In this document: positions 33,601 through 42,587 of the stretch, in pieces
How the letters are laid out: every line of letters starts with the position of its first letter
How positions within the stretch are numbered: the stretch's first letter is position 1
Assembly: GCF_014649115.1 (NCBI RefSeq)
Contig: NZ_BMSK01000025.1
Coordinates: 1 to 64,000, forward strand
Source of the DNA: Streptomyces eurythermus
GTDB taxonomy: Bacteria > Actinomycetota > Actinomycetes > Streptomycetales > Streptomycetaceae
DNA length: 64,000 nt
Direction: 5' to 3'
Translations under genes and position numbers: made by a program
The notes under the pieces: generated by a model
Told to the model about the DNA's origin: nothing
The model's input: the letters and a program-made list of their open reading frames with translations, nothing else
Database searches by the model: none

Positions 33601-36600
33601 TGATTCCAGAAGCCGGGCAGCAGCCCGAAGACCAGCGCCAGGTCGGCCGTCGTGTGTGCCTCCACGGCCAGCAGCAGGCCGTCGTCGGCCAGCAGTCGGC
33701 TCACCCGGCCGAGAGCGGCGCGGAGGTCGCCGGCGGCATGCAGGGCGTTGCTCGCCACCACCAGGTCGTAGGCGGCTTCCACGAAACCCTGCTCGACCGG
33801 ATCGCGGTCGAGGTCGAGCGTGTGGTGGTCGACGAAGTCGTAGGCGCCGAAGCGCTTGCGGGCGCGGGGGAAGAACGCCGACGACACGTCGGTGAACATG
33901 TACCGCGTGCGGTCGGGTGGCAGTTCCGGCAGCAGGAAGGCGGTCGTACCGCCGGTTCCGGCACCGACCTCCAGGACGCGCAGCGGACGGTCGGCCGGCC
34001 AGTCGCGCACCAGTGCGCGCACGGCGGCGCGGGCCGCCCGGTTGGGGAACGTCGTCAGCCCGCCGCTCGTGTAGAACTCCTCCAGCAGGTACCGGTTGGC
34101 CTCGGACAGGAGCTGTTCCGCCGGGTCGCGGTCGCCGCGCAGGAGGGCCGTCAGCCGCTTCGCGCACCGGCCCAGCAGTGCCAGGTCCACGGCGCGTCCG
34201 GACGGCCGGGCGATCGCGGTGCGGAAGCGTTCCTCGGGGCATGCCGTTCCCACCAGTCGCCAGGCGCCGTCCGCTCCGTCCGGCACCGGCTCGGCCAGGC
34301 CGTGGGCCCGCGCGTTGGGCAGCAGTGCGCCGAGCAGCTTGGTGTACTGCGCCATGGCTCCCGCGCGGACGAGTTCCGGGACGGTGAAGGGGCGTTCGCC
34401 GTGTCCGGCCTCGTGCAGCAGGTCCCGGACGGACCGCGCGGTGAAGTGCGCCGTCAGCTCACGGATCACCGCGGGGAAACCCGGATCGTCGTCCCGCCGC
34501 CATGCGGCCGTGGCGCGGCGCAGCTCGCCCGCGCACCGGCGCGCGATGGTCCCCGGCAACGGGGCCGGAGGACCCGCTGGAAGCGTCTGCCCGGCCCGGG
34601 GTGCCGCCCGCATCACCGTCGTCAGGTACGGAGCCGCCGCGGGGCCGGTCTCGTCGAACCGGCGCATCCGGCATCCCTCCATGGTGACGCAGACCAGCCC
34701 GCCCGGGGCCACCACCGTCGCGTCGAACAGCACCTCGTGCCCGGAGACGGAGTGCACCGCCACCAGGACGTGGCCGCCGGAGGAGACGCGGCGCCAGGCA
34801 CGGATGCGGTCGAAGGCCACCGGCAGGTACCGGGCGTTGCGGGGCACGTGCTCCTGCACGACGGGGGAGGCTGCCTGCAACGCGCCGTCCAGGAGCGCCG
34901 GATGTGCTTCGTAGACGGAGGCGGTGCCGGTCGTGCCCGTGTAGCGCATCAGCACCCGGGTGCCGTCGAAGCGGAGGTCGTCCATCACGCGGAAGGCGGG
35001 GCCGTAGCGCAGGCCGCTGCGCTCCGCGTCCGCGTACAGTTCCTCGGGTGGCTTGGACCGGGGCAGCGCCCCGGCGATGCCCTCGACGTCGAGCGTGGCC
35101 GGCAGTGCCGCGTACAGCCGCCTGACGCGGCCCCGTGCGTGGTGCCGCCAGCTCTCCTCGCGGCCGGTGCGGGAGGCGATCCGCAGGATGCCGTCCTCGC
35201 GCGACAGCCACGTCTGGATCTCCACGTTCTCTTCGGTGGCGTCGAAGGGCAGGACGAGGGCCTGCGGGATGCTCAGGTGGGTGATCTCCACGGGGCCGTC
35301 GTGCACGCGCCGTCCTGCGGCGAGGGCCATCTCGATCAGACCGGCGGCGGGCATCACGGCGGCGTCGCCGACCTTGTGGTCGGCCAGCCAGGGCACCCGG
35401 CCCGGTTCGAAGGGGCCGTGCCAGGTGGGATCGGCGACCGCCGCGCGCTCACCGAGCAGCGGATGGTCGATCGTCCCGTCACCGTGGCCCCGCTGCCACA
35501 GCGCGGGGTCGCCGTTCCAGTGCCGTTCGCGCTGCCAGGGGTATCCGGGCAGGTCCACCACGCGCCCCGGGCGCGGGAAGAAGACAGTGGGGTCGGCGCA
35601 CGCGCCTGCGGCCAGCACATGGGAGAGACACGCGCGGACACCCGCCGGGCCCGGGGCGTCCCGGCGCATCATCGGCACCACGACGGGCCGCTGCTGCCCC
35701 TCCCCCGCCGTGCGGCGCAGGCAACCGGCGAGCACCGGGTGCGGGCCGACCTCGACGAAGAACGAGCAGCCCGTCTCCCGCAGCGCGCCGGCCGCGGCGC
35801 CGAACAGCACCGGCTGCCGCAGATTGCGCCACCAGTAACCGGCGTCCAGCTCGGTGCCGGTCAGCAGGGCCCCGGTGGTGGCGGAGGCGTATCGCAGATG
35901 GGCCCGGCGGCCTTTCAGCCCGACGAGGGCGTCGAGCAGTTCCTCCTTCAGCGGGTCCATGGCGCGGCTGTGGAAGGCGTAGCGCAGGCCCAGGTCCTGG
36001 AAGAAGACGTCCTCCCGCCGCAGCCTGTCCCCGAGATCGGCCACGGCGGCCCGGTCACCGCTGACGGTGACGTCGCGCGGGCTGTTCACCCCGGCGATCT
36101 CCAGACGGCCCTCGTACGGCACGAGCCACTCCTCGACCCGTTCGGCATCCGCTCCGACGGCGGCCATGCCCCAGTCGCCCTCGGTCGACGCCTGGGCCCG
36201 CGAGCGTGCCACGACCACCCGGGCGGCCGCGTCCAGGTCCAGGACGCCGGCGGTCCAGGCCGCGGCCATCTCACCCGCGCTGTGCCCCACCACCCCCGCC
36301 GGCCGGACGCCGTGGGAACGCAGCACGGACACCAGACCCACCTGCACGGCGAAGAGCAGGGGCTGGGCCACGTCGGTGGTGTCCGGGCGTCGGTCGCCCG
36401 CGTCCGCGGCCAGCTCCCGCAGCACCGACCAGCCGAGCAGCGGCCGCAGGGCCTCGTCGGCCTCCGCGACGCCCGCGCGGAACGCCGGTTCCTCCGCCAG
36501 CAGGTCCCGGCCCATGCCCGCCCACTGCGCGCCGTTCCCGGGGAACGCCAGGGCGACCGTGGCGCCGTCGGCCTCCTCCGCGAAGGCACCGGCCGCGTCC

Positions 36601-38186
36601 GGCCCGCCTCCGACGAGGTTGTCGAACTCCGCCGCGGCCTCCTGCGGTCCGGCGGCCAGCACGACCGCGCGGTGCTGATACCGTCCGCGCCGCAGGAAGG
36701 ACGTGGAAGCCAGGTGGTAGTACTCCTCCGGCGGGCACTGCCGCAGGCGCCCGGCCATGCGCCGGGCCGCTTCGGCGGCAGCGCCGGGGGTACGGGCGGA
36801 CACCAGCACCGGCAGCCGCGAGGCGCCGTCCGGAGAGGAGTCCGGGGGCTGCGCCGGCGGGCCGGCGAGGACGACATGGGCGTTGGTCCCGCCGAACCCG
36901 AAGGAGTTGATTCCGATCACGGCCCGCCCGCCGGGGCCGCCGGACCGCAGCGGCCCGCTCTCCAGGGCCGGCGCCAGGCGCAGGCCCTCGAAGTCGATGG
37001 CCTCGCTGAGCGGGCGGGCGTACGGGCTCGCCGGTACCCGGCGGTGACGCAGCATCAGCAGTGCCTTGCACAGGCCGGCCATGCCCGAGGCGGGCTCGAG
37101 GTGCCCCAGCAGACCCTTGACCGAGCCCACCGGCAGGGGTGAGTCCGCCGGCCGGCCGCGTCCCAGGGCCCGGCCCACCGCCTGGCACTCCACCGGGTCG
37201 CCCACGGGCGTACCGGTCCCGTGCATCTCCAGATAGGCCACCTCGTCGGGGGACACCCCCGAGGCCGCGTACACCTCGCGCAGCAGCGCTTCCTGTGCCT
37301 CGGCACTGGGCATCGTCAGGCCCGGTGTGTGTCCGTCGTTGTTGACGCCGCTGCCCAGGATCACGGCGTGCACACGGTCGCCGTCCGCGAGCGCGCGGGT
37401 GAGCGGTTTGAGGAGGACGAGTCCGCCGCCCTCCGCGCGTACGTACCCGTCGGCGTCGGCGGAGAAGGGCCGGCAGCGGCCGGCGGGAGAGAGCATCGAA
37501 GCCTTGGCGAAGCCCACGAACCCGGGGGGACCGAGAAGCACGTTCGCTCCACCGGCCAGCGCCGCGCCGCAGCGGCCGTGACGCAGTGCCTCACAGGCGT
37601 GGTGCAGGGCCACCAGCGCCGACGAGCAGGCGGTGTCCACGGCCAGGCTGGGCCCACGCAGGTCCAGGACGTACGAGACGCGGTTGGCGGTGTTGGCGGT
37701 GGCACCGCCCGTCATGGTGTGGGCGTCGACGCTGATCGGGTCGAGCCCTTGCAGGTGGGCGAAACTGTGGTCGGAGACCCCGACGTACACGGCCGTGTCG
37801 GAGCCTGCCAGGCGGGCGGCAGGGTGTCCGGCGTCGTCGACGGCCTCCACGGCCATTTCGAGGAGCATGCGCTGCAGCGGGTCCAGCCTCGCGGCCTCGC
37901 GCGGGGACATGTTGAAGTACTCGGCGTCGAACCCCTGGACATCCGCGAGGAAACCGCCCTTCGCGACATACGTCTTCCCGGGGCGCCGTGGGTCGGGGTC
38001 CAGCCATCTGCTCGCGTCGAAGCGGTCGGGTGGCACGGGACCGGTCAGGTCCCTGCCCTCGACGAGAACCGGCCACAGCGCGTCGAGGGTGTCGATGCCT
38101 GCGGGCAGTCGGCAGGCGACGCCGACAATGGCGATGGCGTCACCGGAAGGAGTGGGCGGGGACGGGTACGGAGAAGTGCGCGGCAT
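30684..38186 (-). CDS. Highly reducing iterative-type PKS (KS-AT-DH-cMT-ER-KR-ACP)
   Basis: This 2500-residue single-module synthase has a fungal-like domain order. KS 10-440: Cys in VDTACSSALVAL, His in EMHGTGT and LLGHLEPASG. AT 545-840: GHSAGEM and the malonyl-type AFHS. DH 900-1168: His in WLADHKVG, Asp in HPALLDGALQ. C-methyltransferase about 1370-1570: SAM motif LEVGAGTGGTTAFLL, then SNALHAAGDL. Structural pseudo-KR about 1595-1785. ER 1795-2128: HGAAGGVGLAAL. KR 2148-2360: ITGGLTGFG, Tyr in GYSGAN. ACP near 2457: GLDSLMATEL. All catalytic residues I can check are present. There is no docking domain or thioesterase, so it probably works iteratively on malonyl-CoA with SAM methylation, and release needs another enzyme. 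It is unlike the macrolide modules upstream and may belong to a different pathway. Confidence 0.93.
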   Translation of the reverse strand: MPRTSPYPSPPTPSGDAIAIVGVACRLPAGIDTLDALWPVLVEGRDLTGPVPPDRFDASRWLDPDPRRPGKTYVAKGGFLADVQGFDAEYFNMSPREAARLDPLQRMLLEMAVEAVDDAGHPAARLAGSDTAVYVGVSDHSFAHLQGLDPISVDAHTMTGGATANTANRVSYVLDLRGPSLAVDTACSSALVALHHACEALRHGRCGAALAGGANVLLGPPGFVGFAKASMLSPAGRCRPFSADADGYVRAEGGGLVLLKPLTRALADGDRVHAVILGSGVNNDGHTPGLTMPSAEAQEALLREVYAASGVSPDEVAYLEMHGTGTPVGDPVECQAVGRALGRGRPADSPLPVGSVKGLLGHLEPASGMAGLCKALLMLRHRRVPASPYARPLSEAIDFEGLRLAPALESGPLRSGGPGGRAVIGINSFGFGGTNAHVVLAGPPAQPPDSSPDGASRLPVLVSARTPGAAAEAARRMAGRLRQCPPEEYYHLASTSFLRRGRYQHRAVVLAAGPQEAAAEFDNLVGGGPDAAGAFAEEADGATVALAFPGNGAQWAGMGRDLLAEEPAFRAGVAEADEALRPLLGWSVLRELAADAGDRRPDTTDVAQPLLFAVQVGLVSVLRSHGVRPAGVVGHSAGEMAAAWTAGVLDLDAAARVVVARSRAQASTEGDWGMAAVGADAERVEEWLVPYEGRLEIAGVNSPRDVTVSGDRAAVADLGDRLRREDVFFQDLGLRYAFHSRAMDPLKEELLDALVGLKGRRAHLRYASATTGALLTGTELDAGYWWRNLRQPVLFGAAAGALRETGCSFFVEVGPHPVLAGCLRRTAGEGQQRPVVVPMMRRDAPGPAGVRACLSHVLAAGACADPTVFFPRPGRVVDLPGYPWQRERHWNGDPALWQRGHGDGTIDHPLLGERAAVADPTWHGPFEPGRVPWLADHKVGDAAVMPAAGLIEMALAAGRRVHDGPVEITHLSIPQALVLPFDATEENVEIQTWLSREDGILRIASRTGREESWRHHARGRVRRLYAALPATLDVEGIAGALPRSKPPEELYADAERSGLRYGPAFRVMDDLRFDGTRVLMRYTGTTGTASVYEAHPALLDGALQAASPVVQEHVPRNARYLPVAFDRIRAWRRVSSGGHVLVAVHSVSGHEVLFDATVVAPGGLVCVTMEGCRMRRFDETGPAAAPYLTTVMRAAPRAGQTLPAGPPAPLPGTIARRCAGELRRATAAWRRDDDPGFPAVIRELTAHFTARSVRDLLHEAGHGERPFTVPELVRAGAMAQYTKLLGALLPNARAHGLAEPVPDGADGAWRLVGTACPEERFRTAIARPSGRAVDLALLGRCAKRLTALLRGDRDPAEQLLSEANRYLLEEFYTSGGLTTFPNRAARAAVRALVRDWPADRPLRVLEVGAGTGGTTAFLLPELPPDRTRYMFTDVSSAFFPRARKRFGAYDFVDHHTLDLDRDPVEQGFVEAAYDLVVASNALHAAGDLRAALGRVSRLLADDGLLLAVEAHTTADLALVFGLLPGFWNQQDTGLRPDGPLLTGEGWRRLLTEEGFSDIIRLAPPDGPREDEFSTLLARRTSRPAPAPPPASTSAGTEPGWIIVAEPSRGTLASALAHRLAPGGGPHVCVVPPTGDDERWTTLLAGQPEPATVVFLLGEDGAEGAAGARRLETERALEHAAVLRGVARAAHRRTEAGEVAEVRLWIVTPPSGALPAPERPLHPTAAYAWGMARSLGNDYPDLKVRRVSLDATDPDSDAERLAAELTDPGPEDEILLTRSGRFVPRVRQTTDLSQPLRAGTASSYALRLRDPGRSYRLAWSPAPVPAAGPDDLLIAVRAAALNYRDALQAVGAMPFDQRQHDTGGREFALGMECAGTVVAVGARVTGFAPGDRVMAFGGTTFRSHVAVPAAFAARIPDHLGFCPAATLPTVFLTVHHALHHLARLASGETVLVHGAAGGVGLAALRYAEHVGAHVVATAGTPAKRDLLRLLGVRHVLDSRSPGFAQRLMEMTGGDGVDVVLNSLSGEAMARGLEVLRPGGRFVELGKHDLYADSGMPLRPFLNNLTFSAADLAGLAHTHPQLLAARFAEVAERVADGVYRPVPHHVYTADRVSDAFEALQHSRHVGKVVISLEEEPVLRDVPRPYAPDPHGTYLITGGLTGFGAATARRLADRGARHLALVGRRGADTPEAPALLRYLRERGVTVAVHAADVSDAAAMKGVLDAVEATGPRLRGVLHAAMVVDDAPLAELTTGRLRQVLEPKAGGADVLDRLTRGRDLDVFVLYSSAAALLGTAHQAGYSGANLCLEALARSRRQAGLPALAVAWGAVDEVGYVAREGIGDFMRQLGLDPVPPGDALTALGVLAARGDEVAVVARIDWRVTRHAFATLGAARFDAVRPPEDSGGTGRAALLEALATASPEEALARVTEVLTDSLCQVLQTTADRVPGDRRLDRMGLDSLMATELLAMANQRLGCNLSAVEIFDSTTVDDLARRCLRRLRPER

Positions 38187-38269
38187 GGGTCTCCCCTTGG
38201 CTGGCTGCTCGGGCGACTGCGGCCGGGCGGGACCGCGGAGACCTGGCAGGCGACCAGGGACATACCCTC

Positions 38270-38299
38270 ACTATAGGGACGAGCTCATCAACATCCCAA
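38270..38299 (-). promoter_or_regulatory. Candidate promoter of the highly reducing PKS
   Basis: On the minus strand a -35-like TTGGGA (38294-38299) and a -10-like TATAGT (38270-38275) are separated by 18 bases, about 84 bases before the PKS start. The -10 overlaps the symmetrical CCCTCACTATAGGG (38265-38278), which may be an operator. It is the least GC-rich piece of this divergent region. Confidence 0.45.
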
Positions 38300-38435
38300 G
38301 AGGAAGACGGGAGTTCGAGCGTTACCTCGGGCGAGTCGGGAGGCGCTTGGTCCCTGATGGCGGCGGGTAGCCCCCCGGTGGGCGGGACCACGGAAGCGAC
38401 AAAAGAGAACCGAGCCGAGATTTCCCGGGAGCCAC

Positions 38436-39008
38436 ATGGAAGAGCGCTCGACCGCACGCAGGGAAGCGCTCGTCCGGGAGCTGAGCGGACGTGCTCCCCG
38501 GATCGACCCGACCGCCTTCCTCGCCCCGACTGCCGTCCTGCTGGGGGCCGTTCGCGTGGGCCCCCGGGCGAGTGCCTGGTACAACTCGGTCCTGCGTGCC
38601 GACTGGGACAGCATCGACATCGGCGAGGAGTCCAACGTCCAGGACGGCGCCGTGCTCCACGCCGACATCGGCTACCCCGTGTGGCTCGGCGCGCGCGTCA
38701 CCGTCGGCCACAACGCCACCCTGCACGGCTGCCACGTGGACGACGACGTGCTCATCGGTATGGGCGCCGTCGTGCTCAACGGCAGCCGTATCGGTTCCGG
38801 CTCGATCCTGGCGGCCGGCACCGTCGTTGCGGAGAACCGGCACGTTCCCGCCCGTTCGGTGGTGGCCGGGCCCTCGGCCACGCTGGTGCGCAACGCCACC
38901 CGCGCCGACCTCGACCTCGTCGCCGCGCACGCCCAGGCGAACCTCAGTCTGACCACACTCCACCAACCCCTCGAGGATCCGAACCGCTCGGCCGGAGGAG
39001 CACCGTGA
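38436..39008 (+). CDS. Gamma-carbonic-anhydrase-like hexapeptide-repeat protein
   Basis: This 190-residue left-handed beta-helix protein is of the gamma-CA/YrdA family. Hexapeptide turns run from about residue 30 to 150. The three zinc ligands of the family are present at His75 (VLHADIG), His92 (TVGHNAT) and His97 (LHGCH), and QDGAVLH and LIGMGAVVLNG are the usual flanking strands. The N-terminal extension (residues 1-20) is charged and has no signal. It is divergent from the highly reducing PKS and overlaps the exporter gene by four bases. Its role there is unknown: it may supply bicarbonate for carboxylation to malonyl-CoA, or have been recruited as an acyltransferase-like or cyclase-like protein. 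Both are inference. Confidence 0.85.
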   Translation: MEERSTARREALVRELSGRAPRIDPTAFLAPTAVLLGAVRVGPRASAWYNSVLRADWDSIDIGEESNVQDGAVLHADIGYPVWLGARVTVGHNATLHGCHVDDDVLIGMGAVVLNGSRIGSGSILAAGTVVAENRHVPARSVVAGPSATLVRNATRADLDLVAAHAQANLSLTTLHQPLEDPNRSAGGAP

Positions 39009-40567
39009 GGCCCGGCACCGCCCCGGTGCGACATCCCCGGCTCATCCTGACGGTGGTGTGCACCGGCGTGTTCATGGCCATGCTCGACAACCTGGCCGTC
39101 ACCAACGCGCTGCCCACCATGGGTGCGGAACTGAGCCTGGGCATCAGCGGACTCCAGTGGGCCATGGCCTCCTACACCCTCGTGCTCGCCTCGACCCTGC
39201 TGTCCGCGGGCACCGTCGGTGACCTGATGGGGCAGCGGTGGGCCTTCCTCGCCGGACTCATCGGCTTCATGGCGGGCTCCGCCATCGGCTCCGCGGCGAC
39301 CACCCTGGCCACGCTGGTGGCCGGACGGGCCCTCCAGGGCCTGGGCGCCGCCGTGCTCCTGCCGGCCGGCGCCGCCCTGCTGCGCCACACCTACCCCGAC
39401 GCCGCCGTACGGGCCCGCGCCTTGGGCGTGCGCGGCGCGGCCGGCGGTCTCGGCGTGGCACTCGGCCCCGCGGTCGGCGGCCCCCTGACCGAAGTCCTGG
39501 GCTGGCGCAGCGTCTTCTGGATCAACCTGCCCGTCGGTGCGGCGGCGCTGCTGGTCGCCCTGCGAGTGCTGCCGCGCCCGCCCGCCGCGCCCGTGCGGTG
39601 GGACCCGGCCGGCCAGGTCCTGGCCATCACCGGCCTCGGCAGCCTCGTGTACGGTCTGGTCCAGGGACCCGTCGACGGCTGGGGCGCACCGGCAGTGGTG
39701 GCCGCGCTCACGGTGGCGGTCGGGGCACTGTCCGCTTTCGCGGTGGTGGAGGCACGGGTGTCCCTGCCCCTGCTGAGCCCCGCCCACTTCCGCGCTCCGG
39801 CGGCCCGGGCGACCGCGGTGGCCTGCTTCTCCTCCAGCATGGGACTGTTCGGCGCCACCTTCTTCCTGAGTCTCTACCTCCAGGACATCCTGGGCTGGTC
39901 GCCGGCCGGCGCCGGCGCGGTGTTCCTGTCGGCCTCGGCGTTCATCGCGCTGACCGCGCCCTTCGCCGCACTGCTCACCGTCCGCCGCGGCATCCGCGCC
40001 CCGCTCGTCCTGGGCCTGGCACTCAACACCCTCGTCCTGTCGGGACTCAGCTTCTACGGCCGGGACGCCGCCTACGCGAGCTACGCGTGGCTGCTGCCCG
40101 CCCTGGGCATCGGCACCGGGCTGCTGTTCGTCCCGACCGTCATCACACTGATCGAACACGCTCCCGCCGACCGGGCCGGCACGGCCTCGGCGCTCGTCGA
40201 CACCCTGCGGGAGGTGGGCGGTGTCCTCGGCGTGGCCGCGCTCGGCTCCATCCTCACCGTACGGATGCGCGTCGCCCTCCACGACCGCGCCACGGACGCC
40301 GGCCTTCCCCCGGACGCGGCCGACCACCTGGTGCGGACCGTCGTCAACGACGGTCCGGCCCACGGGTTCGCAGGAAGCTACACCGGTGCGGGCGCCCTGC
40401 GGGTGGCCTCATGGGCGGAGGACTCCTTCATCGACGGCCTGCGCCTGGCCCTGCGGTGCGGAGCCGTGGTACTGGCCTGCACACTCGTGGCAGTCCTCGT
40501 CCTGCTGAGGCGCGCGCCCATGAAGCCGGAACGACCACCGGTGTCTCCGGTGACGAGCCGCGGGTGA
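39005..40567 (+). CDS. MFS drug exporter, DHA2 (14-TM) family
   Basis: This 520-residue membrane transporter starts at GTG 39005, overlapping the upstream stop in GTGA, with GGAGGAG just before. Hydrophobic segments along the whole length fit 14 helices. Family marks are VFMAMLDNLAVTNALPTMG in TM1, SGLQWAMASYTL, GDLMGQRW between TM2 and TM3, and LGPAVGGPLTEVLGWRSVFW at TM5. Proteins of this type export antibiotics and other amphipathic products using the proton gradient. Coupling to the gamma-CA-like gene and divergence from the highly reducing PKS suggest it exports that PKS product, though macrolide export is also possible. A longer upstream frame runs into the divergent promoter region and is not coding. 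Confidence 0.9.
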   Translation: MRPGTAPVRHPRLILTVVCTGVFMAMLDNLAVTNALPTMGAELSLGISGLQWAMASYTLVLASTLLSAGTVGDLMGQRWAFLAGLIGFMAGSAIGSAATTLATLVAGRALQGLGAAVLLPAGAALLRHTYPDAAVRARALGVRGAAGGLGVALGPAVGGPLTEVLGWRSVFWINLPVGAAALLVALRVLPRPPAAPVRWDPAGQVLAITGLGSLVYGLVQGPVDGWGAPAVVAALTVAVGALSAFAVVEARVSLPLLSPAHFRAPAARATAVACFSSSMGLFGATFFLSLYLQDILGWSPAGAGAVFLSASAFIALTAPFAALLTVRRGIRAPLVLGLALNTLVLSGLSFYGRDAAYASYAWLLPALGIGTGLLFVPTVITLIEHAPADRAGTASALVDTLREVGGVLGVAALGSILTVRMRVALHDRATDAGLPPDAADHLVRTVVNDGPAHGFAGSYTGAGALRVASWAEDSFIDGLRLALRCGAVVLACTLVAVLVLLRRAPMKPERPPVSPVTSRG

Positions 40568-40619
40568 CAGCGTCACGCAGGAGGGGCGGGGCGCACCGCT
40601 CGAGGGAAGACGGCGGCCG

Positions 40620-42587
40620 TCACGCCGGCCGCCTCCGGCGTTCGGCGCCCAGCCGGGCATAGTGGTCGACCAGGCCGGGGGCGTCCACGGCCGCGAGGTC
40701 GACGACCTGCTCGACCGGGGCACCCTGGAGGAGGCGTTTGACGGGCACTTCGAGTTTCTTGCCGGTGCGAGTGTGCGGGATGCCCGGCACTTCCAGGATC
40801 TCGTCGGGGACATGGCGGGGTGAGGCGCGGTGCCGGATCGCTTCCTCGATCTTCTCGCGGAGGGTGTCGTCCAGGGTCACCCCGGCGGCGAGGACGACGA
40901 ACAGGGGCATCCAGTAACCGCCGTCGGGCTCCTCCGCACCGATGACGAGGGCCTCGGTGATCTCGGGGAGGCGTTCGACCGCGTCGTGGATGTCGGCGCT
41001 GCCCAGCCGTACGCCATTGCGGTTCAGCGTGGAGTCGGAGCGGCCGTGGACGATCACCGAGCCGTGGGAGGTGAGGGTGATCCAGTCGCCGTGGCGCCAC
41101 ACGCCTGGGTAGGAACGGAAGTAGGCGTCGCGGTAGCGGCTGCCGTCCGGGTCGTTCCAGAAGTACAGCGGCATGGACGGCATCGGGCGGGTGATGACCA
41201 GCTCGCCGACCTGGTCCACGACCGGGCGGCCCTCGGTGTCGTACGCGGCCAGCGCCACGCCCAGGTGGGGTGCGGACAACTCGCCGGCCCACACGGGCGT
41301 GTTGGGCGCGCTGCCCGCGAAGCCGGACACGACGTCCGTGCCGCCGCTGATCGACGCCAGCAGCACGCCGTCGCCGACGTGGTCACGGACCCAGGGGTAG
41401 GCGGAGGCGGGCAGGGCGGAGCCGGTGCAGCCGACCACGCGGATCGACGTCAGGTCGTGGACGGAGGGGTCGATGCCGGACTTGGCCATGCCCAGCAGGT
41501 ACTGGGGGCTGGTGCCGAAGACGGTCACCCGGTGGCGCGCGGCCAGCTCCCACAGGACGTCGGGCTTGGTGAAGGGCGCCGGGCTGCCGTCGTAGGTGCA
41601 TGTCGTGGCGCCGGTCAGCAGCGTGGAGGCGACCAGGTTCCACATCATCCAGTGGGTGGTGGTGTACCACAGCAGGCGGTCGCCCGGGCCCAGGTCGGAG
41701 TGCAGGCCGAGGGTCTTCAGATGCTCCAGCAGGACGCCGCCGTGGCCGTGGACGATGCCCTTGGGCAGGCCGGTGGTGCCGGAGGAGAACACGACCCACA
41801 GGGGGTGGTCGAACGGCACCGGTGTACAGGTGAGTTCCTCGGTGCGGGTGGCGGCGTCCTCCCAGGGGACGACCGGCGACGGATACACCCGCGAGGACCG
41901 CGGCAGGCCCACGTGGTCCACCAGGAGCGTGGCTTTCAACGTCGGCAGCGCGTCGGCGAGGTCACGGGTGGCGTCGCGGCGGTCGTGGGTGGTGCCGTTG
42001 AAGAGGTAGCCGTCGGCGCCGATCAGGACGGTGGGCCGGAGCTGGGCGAAGCGGTCGGCGGCGGCCTTGGGGGCGTAGTCCTGCCCGCAGACCGACCACA
42101 CGGCGCCCAGGCTCGCGGTGGCGAGGAACGCGACGATCGCGTGCGGGGTGTTGGGCAGGTAGCCCACCACGCGGTCCCCCTTGCCCACGCCCAGGTCGCG
42201 CAGGGTGGCGGCGACGGAGGCGACCTGGGCACGCAGCCGGCCTCCGGTCACCTCGTGGCAGGAGCCGGTCTCGTCGAGGGCGATGATCGCCGCGCTGTCG
42301 TCGGTGAGGGTGCGCAGGGCGTGGTGGGCGTAGTTGAGGGTGGCGCCGGGGAACCAGCGGGCGCCGGGCATCCGTTCGTCCACCAGCACCTGCTCGTAGG
42401 GGGTGTCCGCGTCGATGCCGAAGTACTCCCACACCGCGCCCCAGAAGCCCTCCGGATCGGTGACCGACCAGTGGTGCAGGGTGGCGTAGTCGGCTCCCTC
42501 CCTCCCGACGCGGCGGGCGAAGTCCATGATGCGGCTGTCGGCGACGGCCTGCGGATCAGGTGTCGTGAAAGGTGCGGGCACGGTCAT
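40620..42587 (-). CDS. Acetoacetyl-CoA synthetase
   Basis: This 655-residue ANL-superfamily ligase starts at ATG 42587, overlapping the stop of the upstream hydroxylase by four bases (ATGA). The adenylation P-loop is VFSSGTTGLPKGIVHGHGG, followed by the AacS-typical LLEHLKTLGLHSDLGPGDRLLW and THWMMWNLVAS. WYFGIDAD-like and PGATLNYAHHAL segments at the N-terminus mark the AMP-acid family, and the C-terminal catalytic Lys is in HTRTGKKLEVPVK. It activates acetoacetate (or a close beta-keto acid) to its CoA ester for thiolysis. As the last gene of the aromatic operon it would recover acetoacetate released by the upstream hydrolase. Confidence 0.88.
   Translation of the reverse strand: MTVPAPFTTPDPQAVADSRIMDFARRVGREGADYATLHHWSVTDPEGFWGAVWEYFGIDADTPYEQVLVDERMPGARWFPGATLNYAHHALRTLTDDSAAIIALDETGSCHEVTGGRLRAQVASVAATLRDLGVGKGDRVVGYLPNTPHAIVAFLATASLGAVWSVCGQDYAPKAAADRFAQLRPTVLIGADGYLFNGTTHDRRDATRDLADALPTLKATLLVDHVGLPRSSRVYPSPVVPWEDAATRTEELTCTPVPFDHPLWVVFSSGTTGLPKGIVHGHGGVLLEHLKTLGLHSDLGPGDRLLWYTTTHWMMWNLVASTLLTGATTCTYDGSPAPFTKPDVLWELAARHRVTVFGTSPQYLLGMAKSGIDPSVHDLTSIRVVGCTGSALPASAYPWVRDHVGDGVLLASISGGTDVVSGFAGSAPNTPVWAGELSAPHLGVALAAYDTEGRPVVDQVGELVITRPMPSMPLYFWNDPDGSRYRDAYFRSYPGVWRHGDWITLTSHGSVIVHGRSDSTLNRNGVRLGSADIHDAVERLPEITEALVIGAEEPDGGYWMPLFVVLAAGVTLDDTLREKIEEAIRHRASPRHVPDEILEVPGIPHTRTGKKLEVPVKRLLQGAPVEQVVDLAAVDAPGLVDHYARLGAERRRRPA

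Noticed and set aside
33654..37142. 1162-codon plus-strand open frame across the highly reducing PKS
   Set aside because: Antisense shadow of the PKS domains with low-complexity composition; no motif or ribosome site.
40564..40576. GTGAC-AGC-GTCAC between the exporter and synthetase genes as a terminator
   Set aside because: Only five base pairs with a three-base loop and overlapping the stop codon; too weak to call.
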